From DAOTVD01 sp034437075 (GTDB lineage Bacteria > Chloroflexota > Anaerolineae > Aggregatilineales > J027), in the NCBI GenBank assembly GCA_034437075.1, contig DAOTVD010000366.1, positions 1-19,881 of the forward strand: DNA of 19,881 nt, read 5' to 3'. The notes below the pieces were generated by a model. That model worked only from the letters and a program-made list of their open reading frames with translations. It did not search any database and was not told the origin of the DNA. How positions within the stretch are numbered: the first letter of the stretch is position 1; each line of letters begins with the position of its first letter. The position numbers and the translations under genes are program-made. Below are positions 1 through 7,972 of the stretch, piece by piece.

Positions 1-1
1 G

Positions 2-256
2 AACCACGACGAGCCAGCGCATAGGGGCCGGCCCATCAACTATATCGAATCCGCGCTGAACCTCAGCGAAGAGGTCATCCAAGCGTTGGTCGAAGTCTAC
101 CGGGCGGGCGGCCTGGACGAAGCGCTGCTGCCCATGGACATCGAACGGCTAGAAATCCTGGCGCGCGATTTACCCGCGTTGCATATGGCCATGGCCGAAA
201 TCCTGGACGCTTACCAGCGCAACATGCCCAGCCCCCCACCAGCAGACGACGCTTAG
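2..256 (+). CDS. 3' end of an unrecognised protein (partial)
   Basis: An open frame enters from the left edge and ends at TAG 254-256, giving the last 84 residues of a protein. The visible part is acidic and looks helical (segments such as NYIESALNLSEEVIQALVEV), ending in a Pro/Asp-rich tail (PSPPPADDA). I recognise no family. The coding assignment rests on the uninterrupted frame and the normal-looking composition. The stop overlaps the stop of the convergent M3 peptidase gene by four bases, so the two genes share their 3' ends with no room for a separate terminator. It could be a DNA-binding or structural helical protein, but nothing in the visible part decides this. Confidence 0.6.
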   Translation, partial: NHDEPAHRGRPINYIESALNLSEEVIQALVEVYRAGGLDEALLPMDIERLEILARDLPALHMAMAEILDAYQRNMPSPPPADDA

Positions 257-2052
257 CGCTGGGCCGCGTCGCGCTCGATTTCGCTCACGAAGTCGCTAAT
301 CAAGTTCAGGCCCTCGTGCCAGAAAGCCGGGTCTTGCAGATCAACCGCCAACGGGCGCAGGATATTGTAGGGATAATCCGAGCCGCCCGCGCGCAGGACT
401 TCTTCGTAAGCCGCCGCAAAGGCCGCTTTATCCCCGCTGGATTGATAGCGCGCGTACAGGGCCCACACCAGCAATTCCCCAAAGGCATAGGCATACACAT
501 AGCCCGGCGATTGGATGAAATGCGGAATATAGCTCCACCAGACACCATAATCGTCGCGCAATGTGACACTATCGCCGAACATGGCCCGCTGAGTTTCTAG
601 CCAGAGCGTGTTAAATTGCTCGGTGCTCAGTTCGCCACTTTCGCGGCGCGTCAGGTGCATCGCTTCTTCGAAACGGTTCATGCTTACCTGCCGAAAGACC
701 GTCGCAAAAGTGCTGGCGGCGCGTTCCATACGCATACTCAACCGGGTGGCGGGGTCGTTCTCTTGGGCGATCAGGTAATCAAAAGTGAGCATTTCGCCAA
801 AGGTGCTGGCCATTTCGGCAGTGGTCAGGGGCGTGTCCGCGCCGAATTCGCCTTTGTCGCGGGCCAGGTATTGGTGAATACCATGGCCGAGTTCATGGGC
901 CAGCGTAAAGACGCTATTCAGCTTGCCTTCGTAATTCATGAAAATATATGGATGTACGGCCACCGGCCCCGACATGCTGTAGGCTCCGCCGCGTTTGCTG
1001 GGCGCGGGGGGCGCATCAATCCAGCCCTTGGTGAAGAATTGCCCGGCGATGTCGGCCATCGTGCCGGAGAATTGGCCGTAAGCGTCCAAGACCATCGTGT
1101 GGGCTTCGTCCCACAGGACATGTTTCTCAACATCTGAAACAGGCGCGTAACGATCATAATCGTACAGTTCATCGACGCCTAGCACATCGCGCAATACCGC
1201 ATAATAGCGCTGAACGATGTCATAGCGGCTCGTGACGGCTTCGATCAGCGCATTGACCGTTTCATCAGCCACTTGGTTGCTCAGATTGCGGGCCGTGATC
1301 CAACTTTCGTAGCCCCGTATTTCATCGCGCGAGGCTTTGTCCAGCAAGATCATGTTAAAGATATAGCCCGTGGTTTGGGTATGGTCTTGCAGCACCCCGG
1401 TCACGCTTTCGGCGGCCATGCGCCGTACGTCGCGATCTGGGTGATAGACTTTGGCCAGTATTTCCGACTGGGTGATCATTTCGCCTTCCCAGGGATATTT
1501 CAAGCCGCTGACGTATTCACCAAAGAAACGGCCCCAACCGCTCGACCCCGTCAGGCCGAGTTGGCTCATGATCTGTTCTTCAGACTCCGCGCGGCGATAC
1601 GGCGCGGCGATGCGTTCCATATTCAGGTAATGGCGGTAGCGTTCCAGTTCGGGCGCGTCAGCCAACGCGGCGACCTCTTCTGGCGCGGCGGCCCATTCCA
1701 ATTCGAAGAACAGGACTTTTTGATTCACTTTGTTACCGAGTTCTTGCACGCGCGCCAACAACTTACCAAGCACTGGGTTAGCGGTGTCGGTCGTCCAAAG
1801 CAGGGTCGCGTATGATCCTAGCTTGTTCAGCAACCCGACGATAGCTTCCAGCGCGGCGACGGCTTCGGCCAGGGCGGGCGCGTCCAGGCTGGCGACTTGG
1901 CTATGATAGCGTTCGGCGAAAGCGTCCGCATAGTTTAATGCTGTTTGAATATCGGCCTCGATTTGAGGATCGTCTGGCGCCTGGTAAAGATCGCTTAAGT
2001 CCCAGCGGACGGCTTCGGCGCCCGTCTGTGGTTTTTGAGTAATGGCTGTCAT
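253..2052 (-). CDS. M3 family oligoendopeptidase (PepF-type)
   Basis: A cytosolic zinc metallopeptidase of family M3, which cleaves short peptides and helps recycle peptides from protein breakdown. The protein is 599 residues, the usual length for PepF/M3 proteins. The zinc site HELGH lies at residues 386-390 (two His ligands and the catalytic Glu387). The third ligand is probably Glu413 in AEMASTFGE. The N-terminal part (about 1-200) is the helical region typical of the family, and no signal peptide is seen. The ATG at 2052 is preceded by AGAGGAAA, a good ribosome site. The gene lies 43 bp downstream of the EamA transporter gene on the same strand and may be cotranscribed with it. A TATAAT at 2085-2090 on the minus strand could give extra transcription, but no matching -35 is clear. 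Its 3' end overlaps the convergent partial gene. The family is secure; the exact substrate is unknown. Confidence 0.95.
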   Translation of the reverse strand: MTAITQKPQTGAEAVRWDLSDLYQAPDDPQIEADIQTALNYADAFAERYHSQVASLDAPALAEAVAALEAIVGLLNKLGSYATLLWTTDTANPVLGKLLARVQELGNKVNQKVLFFELEWAAAPEEVAALADAPELERYRHYLNMERIAAPYRRAESEEQIMSQLGLTGSSGWGRFFGEYVSGLKYPWEGEMITQSEILAKVYHPDRDVRRMAAESVTGVLQDHTQTTGYIFNMILLDKASRDEIRGYESWITARNLSNQVADETVNALIEAVTSRYDIVQRYYAVLRDVLGVDELYDYDRYAPVSDVEKHVLWDEAHTMVLDAYGQFSGTMADIAGQFFTKGWIDAPPAPSKRGGAYSMSGPVAVHPYIFMNYEGKLNSVFTLAHELGHGIHQYLARDKGEFGADTPLTTAEMASTFGEMLTFDYLIAQENDPATRLSMRMERAASTFATVFRQVSMNRFEEAMHLTRRESGELSTEQFNTLWLETQRAMFGDSVTLRDDYGVWWSYIPHFIQSPGYVYAYAFGELLVWALYARYQSSGDKAAFAAAYEEVLRAGGSDYPYNILRPLAVDLQDPAFWHEGLNLISDFVSEIERDAAQR

Positions 2053-2095
2053 GGCTATTTCCTCTAAATTCGGTTGAGTGGGTTATTATAATACG

Positions 2096-3004
2096 CTAGT
2101 TCAAGAAAATCAGGGCCGTTCCGGCAACGGCTAACAACGTGCCCAATACAGCCCGCACGCCGACCCGTTCCTTAAAGGCAAAATACCCCACTGGGAGCAG
2201 GAAAATCGGGGTGAGTTGCATCAGCGTGGAGGCGATGCCCACAGGCGCACGCTGCACGGCCAGCAACGACAAAGACACCCCCACCACAGGCCCGGCGACC
2301 GTCCCCAGCAGTAACCAGCGCCACGCGCGTGGTTGGTCTTTTAGGCGGCGGAAATTGTGCTGCGCCGCACCCGTGGCCACCGTAAAGGCCCAAATGAGCG
2401 CTGTGGCGGCCAACAGCCGGATCATATTGCCAGAAATGGGCGAGAAATCGCCCTCTAGCCCCAGCTTAGAGGTCACTAAGCCCAGGGCTTGGCCCACCGC
2501 GCCCCCCAAGGCACACAACACCCCGATCAAATAGTCGCGCGGGGCTTCGGCTTCGCCCCCACCATTTCCGGCGCGGTCGGTGATCACCCACACCACACCC
2601 GCCACCGCCAACCCAATCCCCAAAAATTCTGGCCCGCTAAGCACTTCTTCCAGCCATAGCCAGCCCAGAAGCGTACTGAAGACTGGTGCCAAAGACATCA
2701 TCAACATGGACAAGCGCGCGCCAATCATGACAAAAGCCTGAAACAGCAGCGCATCACCAATCACTAGGCCGATGACCCCGGAGAGCGCCAACCAGCCCCA
2801 GCGATAACCTTCGGCGTCCAGTGGCGCGGGCGCGCCAAACATCAGCCAATGCACAGCGCCAATCATCAAGACGGCCAATAGCAAGCGCGTGCGGTTAACC
2901 ACGGGCGACCCCACCATGCGCCCGGCCAATGTAAAGAAAACCGACGTAAAGCCCCACATGATCGCCGTCGCCAGCGCGGCACTTTCCCCGATGTATTCTG
3001 TCAT
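2096..3004 (-). CDS. EamA/DMT-family membrane transporter
   Basis: A 302-residue inner-membrane protein with about ten hydrophobic segments arranged as two repeated EamA units (roughly residues 5-140 and 155-300). This is the standard architecture of drug/metabolite transporters. Members export amino acids, nucleotides or other small metabolites, and the substrate cannot be read from the sequence. Helix-end patterns such as GDALLFQAFVMIGA near residue 85-100 and the matching APVGIASTLMQLTPIF in the second half support the internal duplication. The ATG at 3004 is preceded by GAGGAA at good spacing. A promoter TTGTCG-N17-TATGCT lies just upstream (3033-3061). The M3 peptidase gene follows 43 bp downstream. 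A peptide-degrading enzyme next to an exporter is suggestive, but a functional link is inference only. Confidence 0.9.
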   Translation of the reverse strand: MTEYIGESAALATAIMWGFTSVFFTLAGRMVGSPVVNRTRLLLAVLMIGAVHWLMFGAPAPLDAEGYRWGWLALSGVIGLVIGDALLFQAFVMIGARLSMLMMSLAPVFSTLLGWLWLEEVLSGPEFLGIGLAVAGVVWVITDRAGNGGGEAEAPRDYLIGVLCALGGAVGQALGLVTSKLGLEGDFSPISGNMIRLLAATALIWAFTVATGAAQHNFRRLKDQPRAWRWLLLGTVAGPVVGVSLSLLAVQRAPVGIASTLMQLTPIFLLPVGYFAFKERVGVRAVLGTLLAVAGTALIFLN

Positions 3005-3304
3005 GCTCGTTCCTCAGTCATCCAAAACACTGAGCATACGCCGGAACCTCGCGCCCGACAACCCACTTTTTTGCGCTGACCGCGTACCCCGACCCTGGCG
3101 GCTCGGCCTGAAACAGTGACATAACTCATTTATAGGCTACGTAGAAGGGCCTAATTTCGTGAAAAATCGCGCAGACGACGCCTGGCCGTAGGGTGAGCGT
3201 CGTATTTGGGCCGTCATTTGGTGGTAAAGTTAGTCAGGTTAGTGTCAGGCGAGCGTCAGATGCTCGCACCGTTCATCGTAAATTCAACAAAGGATAACGC
3301 AGCC
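3005..3304. other. Divergent intergenic region, EamA / MBL-fold gene
   Basis: About 300 bp without a convincing gene. It holds the minus-strand promoter at 3033-3061, a short inverted repeat (ACGACGC at 3175-3181 with GCGTCGT at 3197-3203, 15-nt loop), and three imperfect GTCAG-ending direct repeats at about 3228-3260. No plus-strand promoter for the MBL gene is clear. The open frame does continue upstream to an ATG at 3206, but this looks like leader sequence rather than protein. Confidence 0.5.
3033..3061 (-). promoter_or_regulatory. Sigma-70-type promoter for the EamA gene
   Basis: On the minus strand, TTGTCG (3056-3061) is followed after exactly 17 bp by TATGCT (3033-3038), about 28 bp before the ATG. 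The same -35 form (TTGTCR with a 17-bp spacer) stands before both pilin genes, which supports the call. Confidence 0.6.
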
Positions 3305-3940
3305 ATGATTGACGCGATCCGCTGGCATGGACATGCCACTTTTAGCATCGAAGGCACCCCGCGCATTATGATCGACCCCTGGCGGGTCAGCGACGACGGG
3401 CCGCCCCCCGATGTGATTCTCGTCAGCCATAGCGACTACGACCACTGCTCCCCCGCCGATGTACAAAAATTGCGCGCGCCGCATACCATCGTCATCGCCA
3501 GCGCCGACGCCGCCGCCTACCTGGACGATCCCGTCACGGTATTGCGCCCCTGGCAGGTCATCAACATTGGGCGCACCAGCATCAAAGGCGTTCCGGCGTA
3601 TACATTTGACGGGCGCCACCCCGCACACCGCGAAGACCTGGGCTTCGTTATCTCCCGCGATTACACCGATATCTACTACGCGGGCGATACGGACTTCGTG
3701 CCCGAACTGCGCAACATCTACGCCGACATCGCGATTCTGCCCGTCACAACGCGCGAAGGCACCCTCCCCCTAAGCCAAGCCAAAGACCTAGTCGCCAGCC
3801 TCGGCCCGCGCTACGTGATCCCCAGCCATATCGGGAACCATCCTTCTAGCGCCGGACGCCTGGCCATGCAAGCCTTTTCACGCGAACTAGGCGCCTTGAC
3901 AGACATCGTTGCGCCAGGCGATGTGTTAGCCACGCGCTAG
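3305..3940 (+). CDS. MBL-fold metal-dependent hydrolase, UlaG/UPF0173-like
   Basis: A 211-residue soluble protein of the metallo-beta-lactamase superfamily. Visible features are the opening strand WHGHATFSIEG (residues 7-17), the metal motif SHSDYDHCSP (41-50), the Asp of AGDTDF (Asp128) and the late His of IPSHIGNH (His175). The canonical motif is HxHxDH; here the second His is replaced by Asp (His42-Ser-Asp44-Tyr-Asp46-His47), so metal binding may be altered. I chose the ATG at 3305 rather than the in-frame ATG at 3206. AAAGGA stands 10 nt before it, the family fold begins right there, and the extra N-terminal 33 residues show no fold. It is transcribed alone, divergent from the EamA gene and convergent with clpX. 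The substrate is unknown; relatives act on phosphoesters, lactones or similar bonds. Confidence 0.85.
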   Translation: MIDAIRWHGHATFSIEGTPRIMIDPWRVSDDGPPPDVILVSHSDYDHCSPADVQKLRAPHTIVIASADAAAYLDDPVTVLRPWQVINIGRTSIKGVPAYTFDGRHPAHREDLGFVISRDYTDIYYAGDTDFVPELRNIYADIAILPVTTREGTLPLSQAKDLVASLGPRYVIPSHIGNHPSSAGRLAMQAFSRELGALTDIVAPGDVLATR

Positions 3941-3970
3941 GCTGTTTCTTTTCAATATCTGTTTTGAGAT

Positions 3971-4006
3971 GAAAACAAAAACTGGCAGGTCAGGTGCACC
4001 TGCCAG
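3971..4006 (-). terminator. Intrinsic terminator after clpX
   Basis: On the minus strand a perfect 9-bp stem (CTGGCAGGT 3982-3990 with ACCTGCCAG 3998-4006, 7-nt loop) is followed by TTTTTGTTTTC (3981 down to 3971). It begins 17 bp past the clpX stop and closes the tig-clpP-clpX unit. Confidence 0.9.
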
Positions 4007-4023
4007 CCCAAACACAAGGAGCC

Positions 4024-5340
4024 TTACGCCGCGCTGGTGAGCTTCAGGCGGCCATCTTTGCCCCATTTGATGCGCTTACCATCGTGGTCGTAGATAGCAG
4101 GGCGCGCGTTCGCATGGATCACAGTTGGTTCGATCACAACTTTGGCAATCTGGTCGCTAGACGGAATTTCAAACATCACATCTAGCAACACGCGCTCGAT
4201 GATGCCGCGCAGGCTGCGCGCGCCGGTTTGCTGCTCTATGGCAAGCTGGGCAATAGCCCGTAACGCTGCCGGGGTGAATTCCAGTTCGACATTATCCAGC
4301 GAAAAGAGATGCTGGTACTGTTTGATCACCGCGTTTTTCGGCTTGGTCAGAATCTCGACCAGGGCATCTTCATCCAGGGCGTTGATGGAAGTCACCACAG
4401 GCAAGCGCCCGACGAACTCGGGAATCAGGCCATAATCCATCAGGTCTTCGCCATTGACCTGGCGCAAGACCTCGTCATCATCCAGCTTCTTGACGGCGTC
4501 TTTATTGGCGCTGTGGCCGAAGCCTAGCGGCGGTTTAGCGCCGATGCGCTCCTCAATGATACGATCCAGCCCGGAAAACGCACCACCACAGATAAACAGA
4601 ATATCGGTGGTGTCGATCTGGATGAATTCCTGGTGCGGGTGTTTACGCCCGCCTTGGGGTGGCACATTGGCCACCGTGCCTTCGATGATCTTCAGCAGCG
4701 CTTGCTGGACGCCTTCGCCGCTGACATCGCGCGTGATCGATGGGTTATCGCCGCTCTTACGCGCGATCTTGTCGATTTCATCGACATAGATAATGCCCTT
4801 CTGTGCCCGGGCCATGTCGAAATCCGCCGCCTGGATAAGGCGCAGCAAAATATTCTCGACATCTTCGCCCACATAGCCTGCTTCGGTGAGCGCCGTGGCG
4901 TCCACAATGCAAAACGGCACATCCAGCACGCGCGCCAGCGTTTGCGCAAGCAGGGTCTTACCGCAGCCGGTGGGGCCAATGAGCAAAATATTGCTCTTTT
5001 CAATATCCACATCGGCGGCGCTTCCGGTACGCGCATTAATGCGCTTGTAGTGGTTATACACAGCCACGGATAAGACTTGCTTTGCGTAATCTTGCCCCAC
5101 CACGTAATTATCCAGATGGCTTTTTAACTCTTGGGGGGTCATGATGTTTTCCAGATGAAAGTCATCTGTGGCTTCACGCATGATGTCATCGAAATCATCG
5201 TTGAGGATGTTATTGCATAGGTCGATACATTCGTTGCAAATAAACACGTTTTCGGGCCCGGCAATCAACCGTTCGACCCGGTCGCTGGGTTTGCCACAAA
5301 ATGAACAACGTGGCGGGTTCTGGCTAGAAAACATACTCAT
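4024..5340 (-). CDS. clpX: ATP-dependent Clp protease ATP-binding subunit ClpX
   Basis: AAA+ unfoldase that recognises tagged or damaged proteins and threads them into the ClpP chamber in the cytoplasm. The protein is 438 residues, close to the family norm. In order it shows an N-terminal C4 zinc-binding domain (Cys12, Cys15, Cys35, Cys38), Walker A GPTGCGKT (122-129), pore loop GYVG (155-158), Walker B IIYVDE (183-188), the RKH pore loop in GGRKHPHQEF, and a sensor-2 GARSLRG near the C-terminus. The ClpP-docking loop, IGF in most ClpX proteins, reads LGF here (in PLGFGH), a mild variation. The ATG at 5340 has GGGAGGG upstream. The gene follows clpP after 104 bp and ends just before a strong terminator. 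The order tig-clpP-clpX is common in bacteria and makes the identity secure. Confidence 0.98.
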   Translation of the reverse strand: MSMFSSQNPPRCSFCGKPSDRVERLIAGPENVFICNECIDLCNNILNDDFDDIMREATDDFHLENIMTPQELKSHLDNYVVGQDYAKQVLSVAVYNHYKRINARTGSAADVDIEKSNILLIGPTGCGKTLLAQTLARVLDVPFCIVDATALTEAGYVGEDVENILLRLIQAADFDMARAQKGIIYVDEIDKIARKSGDNPSITRDVSGEGVQQALLKIIEGTVANVPPQGGRKHPHQEFIQIDTTDILFICGGAFSGLDRIIEERIGAKPPLGFGHSANKDAVKKLDDDEVLRQVNGEDLMDYGLIPEFVGRLPVVTSINALDEDALVEILTKPKNAVIKQYQHLFSLDNVELEFTPAALRAIAQLAIEQQTGARSLRGIIERVLLDVMFEIPSSDQIAKVVIEPTVIHANARPAIYDHDGKRIKWGKDGRLKLTSAA

Positions 5341-5384
5341 TGTGGTGTTTCCCTCCCCATATTGTTTGGTTTGGATGTCTGCAT

Positions 5385-5431
5385 GTTGTTATTCAACAAC
5401 AGATAGCCTACGGGGGCGCTGGCGCACCCCC
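5385..5431 (-). other. Two hairpins in the clpP-clpX spacer
   Basis: In minus-strand RNA the spacer can form an 8-bp stem (5424-5431 with 5412-5419, one G-U pair, 4-nt loop). It is followed by a 6-bp stem (5395-5400 with 5385-5390, 4-nt loop). Neither is followed by a U run, so neither is a standard terminator. They could mark RNA processing or protect the clpP 3' end, which would let the two messages differ in level. The role is inference. Confidence 0.45.
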
Positions 5432-5444
5432 CATAGTGCAGGGT

Positions 5445-6080
5445 TTAACTGTTCTTGGTGGCCTTTTCGCCCGGTTCCAAGATCCCATCGATCAACCCGT
5501 ATTCAACGGCACGTTGGGCCGTCAGATATACATCCCGGTCGGTATCGCGCTCGATGGTTTCTAGTGGTTGGCCGGTGGTTTCGGCCAGAATATGGTTCAG
5601 CAGTTCGCGCTGGCGCAAGATTTCGCGCGCCTGGATTTCAACGTCCGAGGCTTGCCCGCCGCCACCCGACGACCACGGTTGGTGCATGTGCACCGTAGCA
5701 TTGGGTAGCGCATAGCGTTGGCCAGGCTCGCCTGCCGTCAGCAAGATGGTGCCGAAGCTGGCCGTTAGGCCAACCGCGACCGTCACCACCGGGGCGCTGA
5801 TCTGGCGCATGGTGTCGTAAATGGCCAGCCCGGCATAGATCACCCCGCCAGGGCAGTTGATATACATCTGGATCGGTTTTTCCGGGTCTTGTTGATCCAG
5901 ATAGAGCAACTGAGCCACGATGAGATTAGCCACCTGGTCATTGATCCCCGTACCCAAAAAGAGCAACCGCTCCTTGAGCAATAAGGAATAAATATCATAC
6001 GCGCGTTCGCCCCGGCCACTAGTCTCGATGACCATGGGCACCAAGCCGTTCATGTTCGTTGGTACAGTTGGGGTTTGCAT
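5445..6080 (-). CDS. clpP: ATP-dependent Clp protease proteolytic subunit ClpP
   Basis: Serine peptidase of family S14 that forms the double-ring degradation chamber used with ClpX. The protein is 211 residues, the usual size. The catalytic triad reads Ser108 (in GLTASFG), His133 (in MHQPW) and Asp183 (in DTDRD), aligned by comparison with the well-known E. coli triad. The loop after the His (WSSGGGGQ) is one residue longer than in E. coli and glycine-rich. The first 15 or so residues may be a removable propeptide. The ATG at 6080 is preceded by GAGAGGAG. It sits 43 bp downstream of tig and 104 bp upstream of clpX, in the standard order. I see nothing broken. Confidence 0.97.
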   Translation of the reverse strand: MQTPTVPTNMNGLVPMVIETSGRGERAYDIYSLLLKERLLFLGTGINDQVANLIVAQLLYLDQQDPEKPIQMYINCPGGVIYAGLAIYDTMRQISAPVVTVAVGLTASFGTILLTAGEPGQRYALPNATVHMHQPWSSGGGGQASDVEIQAREILRQRELLNHILAETTGQPLETIERDTDRDVYLTAQRAVEYGLIDGILEPGEKATKNS

Positions 6081-6123
6081 ATCGCCCCTGCTCCTCTCAT
6101 ATTTTACGTTTCGATCATATCAG

Positions 6124-7692
6124 TTAGGCTGGGTCTTGGGAGGCCGAGCCTTCATCGGATGCCACCGTCTGCCCATCATCTGACGGCTCGGGCGCTGCGT
6201 CGTCCGCGTCTTGCGCGGCCAGCGTTTCGAGGTCGGGCGCGGTGCCTTGTGCGATTTCAACCACGCGGTCAACCATTTTACGGCTGATCAAGCGCTGCGC
6301 GACATCTTGCCGAGCATAATCGGTGTCGAAAATCTGGCGATAGATTTCGGCTTGTTCGCCAAAACTCTGCACGAGCGTGTCGATTTCGGCGTCGATGTCT
6401 GTTCCTGAAATCGTCAGCCGTTCGGCCTGGATAAATTCCTGCAAGGCCAGGCGCTGTTGTAATTGCTTGATACTGGCTGGGCGATACTGTTCGCGTAGCT
6501 CGGCTTCAGACTTATTGAGTGCCCTCATCCAATCTTCCAGGCCCAGGCCAGCATTCTGGCGCAGGGTGTAATCAAGCCGGTTCAACTGCTGAGTTTCCTC
6601 TTCCGCCAGCGTGGCTGCATGGTAGTGGAAGGTCGCGCCCGCAACAAGCTCTTCCAAGAAATTCTCAAATAGCTGGTTTTGGGCTTCATCCTGCTTTTCT
6701 TTTTGCAGATTTTCACGCATCTTAATGCGTAAGTCGAGTAGGGTTTCGTGCTGACCGTCGCTGGCTGTCTGCGCAAAGGTATCGGTCAGTTCGGGCACAG
6801 TGCGGCTTTGTACCTCGTGGATGAAGATTTCGACAAGCACTTGTTCACCCGCCAGGTTTGGGTCCTCAAAATCTTCGGGCAAATCCAGATGGAAGGACAA
6901 ATCATCTTCGGCACCAGCACCTACCAAGCGGGCCGATAAGCCAGGCAACATATCACGCTCATCATCTGGCTCGCGCAAGATGATGATTGCATCTTCATCA
7001 TCTAGTAACACATGTTCGTGCCCTTCGGGCTCGTCATCATCGTCGTCATCGTCGCCAAAAAGCACTTCTTCAATAGGGTGTGGCTTTTCGGCTTCTTTAT
7101 CGTCCGCATCCTGCGTGCCGTCTGCGGCGCTATCGTCTTCTGCATCGTCGTCGTCCTCATGCGCTTCGACATGCCACCAGGTCACGGCAATCTCCGCCCT
7201 AAGCTGATCACCCACTTGGGCAGGCCGATCGACAGTCTCGATAATCGCGCGCTGTTCGCGCAGTTCTTCGAGTTGTTCATTTACCTCTTCATCGGATACA
7301 GGCTCGACGTTCAACTCTTCGCGGTAGTCTCGATAATCACCAAGTGCAACTTCTGGTGCTTTCGGGACTTCGAACGTCAGGGTGATGGCCCCATCATTGT
7401 CTTGTATATCGACCATACTCCCCATATCAGCGGGTTCGACTGCCGAACGTTCGAGCGCATCGCGGTAGATGTCCTGGGTACGGGCTTCTAAAGCCTCTTC
7501 CAGGATTGCCCCCCGGCCTAAGTAGCTTTCAATGACATGGTAGGGGGCCTTGCCAGGGCGAAAGCCCGGCACACGCAACTGCTTGGCCAAACGTTTGGCG
7601 GCCCGTCGCATGGAGTCTTGCATTTCTTGCGCAGACAAGTTAACCGTTAGTCGTGCGGTATGGCCTTCTATATGCTCGGTTTTGACATCCAC
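6124..7692 (-). CDS. tig: Trigger factor with acidic insertion in the PPIase domain
   Basis: Ribosome-associated chaperone that meets nascent chains at the exit tunnel. The ribosome-binding signature GFRPGK lies at residues 43-48. The N-terminal domain (about 1-115) and the C-terminal helical domain (about 315-485) look normal. The protein is 522 residues, whereas E. coli trigger factor is 432. The extra length is mainly in the middle FKBP-type prolyl-isomerase domain. After VGDQLRAEIAV (160-170) comes a very acidic stretch at about 177-247 (runs of Asp at 180-183 and 214-220), then the domain's second half resumes at LPGL (249-252). The usual substrate-pocket strand is not recognisable, so isomerase activity may be lost. 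The C-terminal tail (490-522) is also acidic and low-complexity. Translation starts at GTG (7690-7692) behind AAGGAAG. A TATAAT promoter lies just upstream, and clpP follows after 43 bp. Confidence 0.95.
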   Translation of the reverse strand: MDVKTEHIEGHTARLTVNLSAQEMQDSMRRAAKRLAKQLRVPGFRPGKAPYHVIESYLGRGAILEEALEARTQDIYRDALERSAVEPADMGSMVDIQDNDGAITLTFEVPKAPEVALGDYRDYREELNVEPVSDEEVNEQLEELREQRAIIETVDRPAQVGDQLRAEIAVTWWHVEAHEDDDDAEDDSAADGTQDADDKEAEKPHPIEEVLFGDDDDDDDEPEGHEHVLLDDEDAIIILREPDDERDMLPGLSARLVGAGAEDDLSFHLDLPEDFEDPNLAGEQVLVEIFIHEVQSRTVPELTDTFAQTASDGQHETLLDLRIKMRENLQKEKQDEAQNQLFENFLEELVAGATFHYHAATLAEEETQQLNRLDYTLRQNAGLGLEDWMRALNKSEAELREQYRPASIKQLQQRLALQEFIQAERLTISGTDIDAEIDTLVQSFGEQAEIYRQIFDTDYARQDVAQRLISRKMVDRVVEIAQGTAPDLETLAAQDADDAAPEPSDDGQTVASDEGSASQDPA

Positions 7693-7719
7693 TCTGGAAC
7701 TTCCTTACTGTCTTTTGTG

Positions 7720-7748
7720 ATTATAGCCCGGCGTCCGCCAGATGAGAA
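7720..7748 (-). promoter_or_regulatory. Promoter of the tig-clpP-clpX operon
   Basis: On the minus strand, a perfect -10 TATAAT (7720-7725) stands 17 bp after TTCTCA (7743-7748, four of six matches to TTGACA). It gives a leader of roughly 20 nt that contains the AAGGAAG ribosome site of tig. Confidence 0.65.
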
Positions 7749-7776
7749 ATTTTTTGATACGCTTTTTATACACCCA

Positions 7777-7792
7777 GCCGCAAAAAAGCGGC
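7777..7792. other. Small GC hairpin between tRNA-Leu and tig
   Basis: GCCGC (7777-7781) and GCGGC (7788-7792) surround six A/T bases. It could end tRNA read-through, but no U run follows the stem in minus-strand RNA, so a terminator call is weak. Confidence 0.3.
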
Positions 7793-7828
7793 ACGATGGC
7801 CGCGAGCATGTCGTGTATTGGGCAGATT

Positions 7829-7910
7829 TGGGGAAGAGGGGACTCGAACCCCTACGGATTTCTCCACATGATCCTAAGTCATGCGCGTCTGCCAATTCCG
7901 CCACTTCCCC
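7829..7910 (-). tRNA. tRNA-Leu (anticodon UAG)
   Basis: An 82-nt class II tRNA on the minus strand. The acceptor stem pairs GGGGAAG with CTTCCCC, with discriminator A at 7829. The anticodon stem CATGA/TCATG encloses the loop CTTAGGA, giving anticodon UAG, which reads CUA and other CUN leucine codons. The long variable arm (around TGGAGAAATCC) is the leucine hallmark. The T arm is AGGGG-TTCGAGT-CCCCT. The 3' CCA is not encoded, so it must be added after transcription. It has its own promoter. Confidence 0.97.
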
Positions 7911-7922
7911 GTGCGGCCCGCT

Positions 7923-7951
7923 ATTATAGTGTATGCCAACCACGGGGTAAA
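7923..7951 (-). promoter_or_regulatory. Promoter of tRNA-Leu
   Basis: On the minus strand TTTACC (7946-7951) is followed after 17 bp by a perfect TATAAT (7923-7928). The -10 ends 12 bp before the tRNA 5' end, the expected spacing for a start near 7916. Confidence 0.65.
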
Positions 7952-7972
7952 TACTCACTCTACGCGCGCGCA

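Noticed and set aside
3175..3203. Inverted repeat as a terminator or operator
   Set aside because: A 7-bp stem with a 15-nt loop and no T run; too weak to name without conservation data.
3206..3304. Longer N-terminus for the MBL-fold protein
   Set aside because: No ribosome site precedes 3206, the extra residues match no fold, and AAAGGA marks the ATG at 3305.
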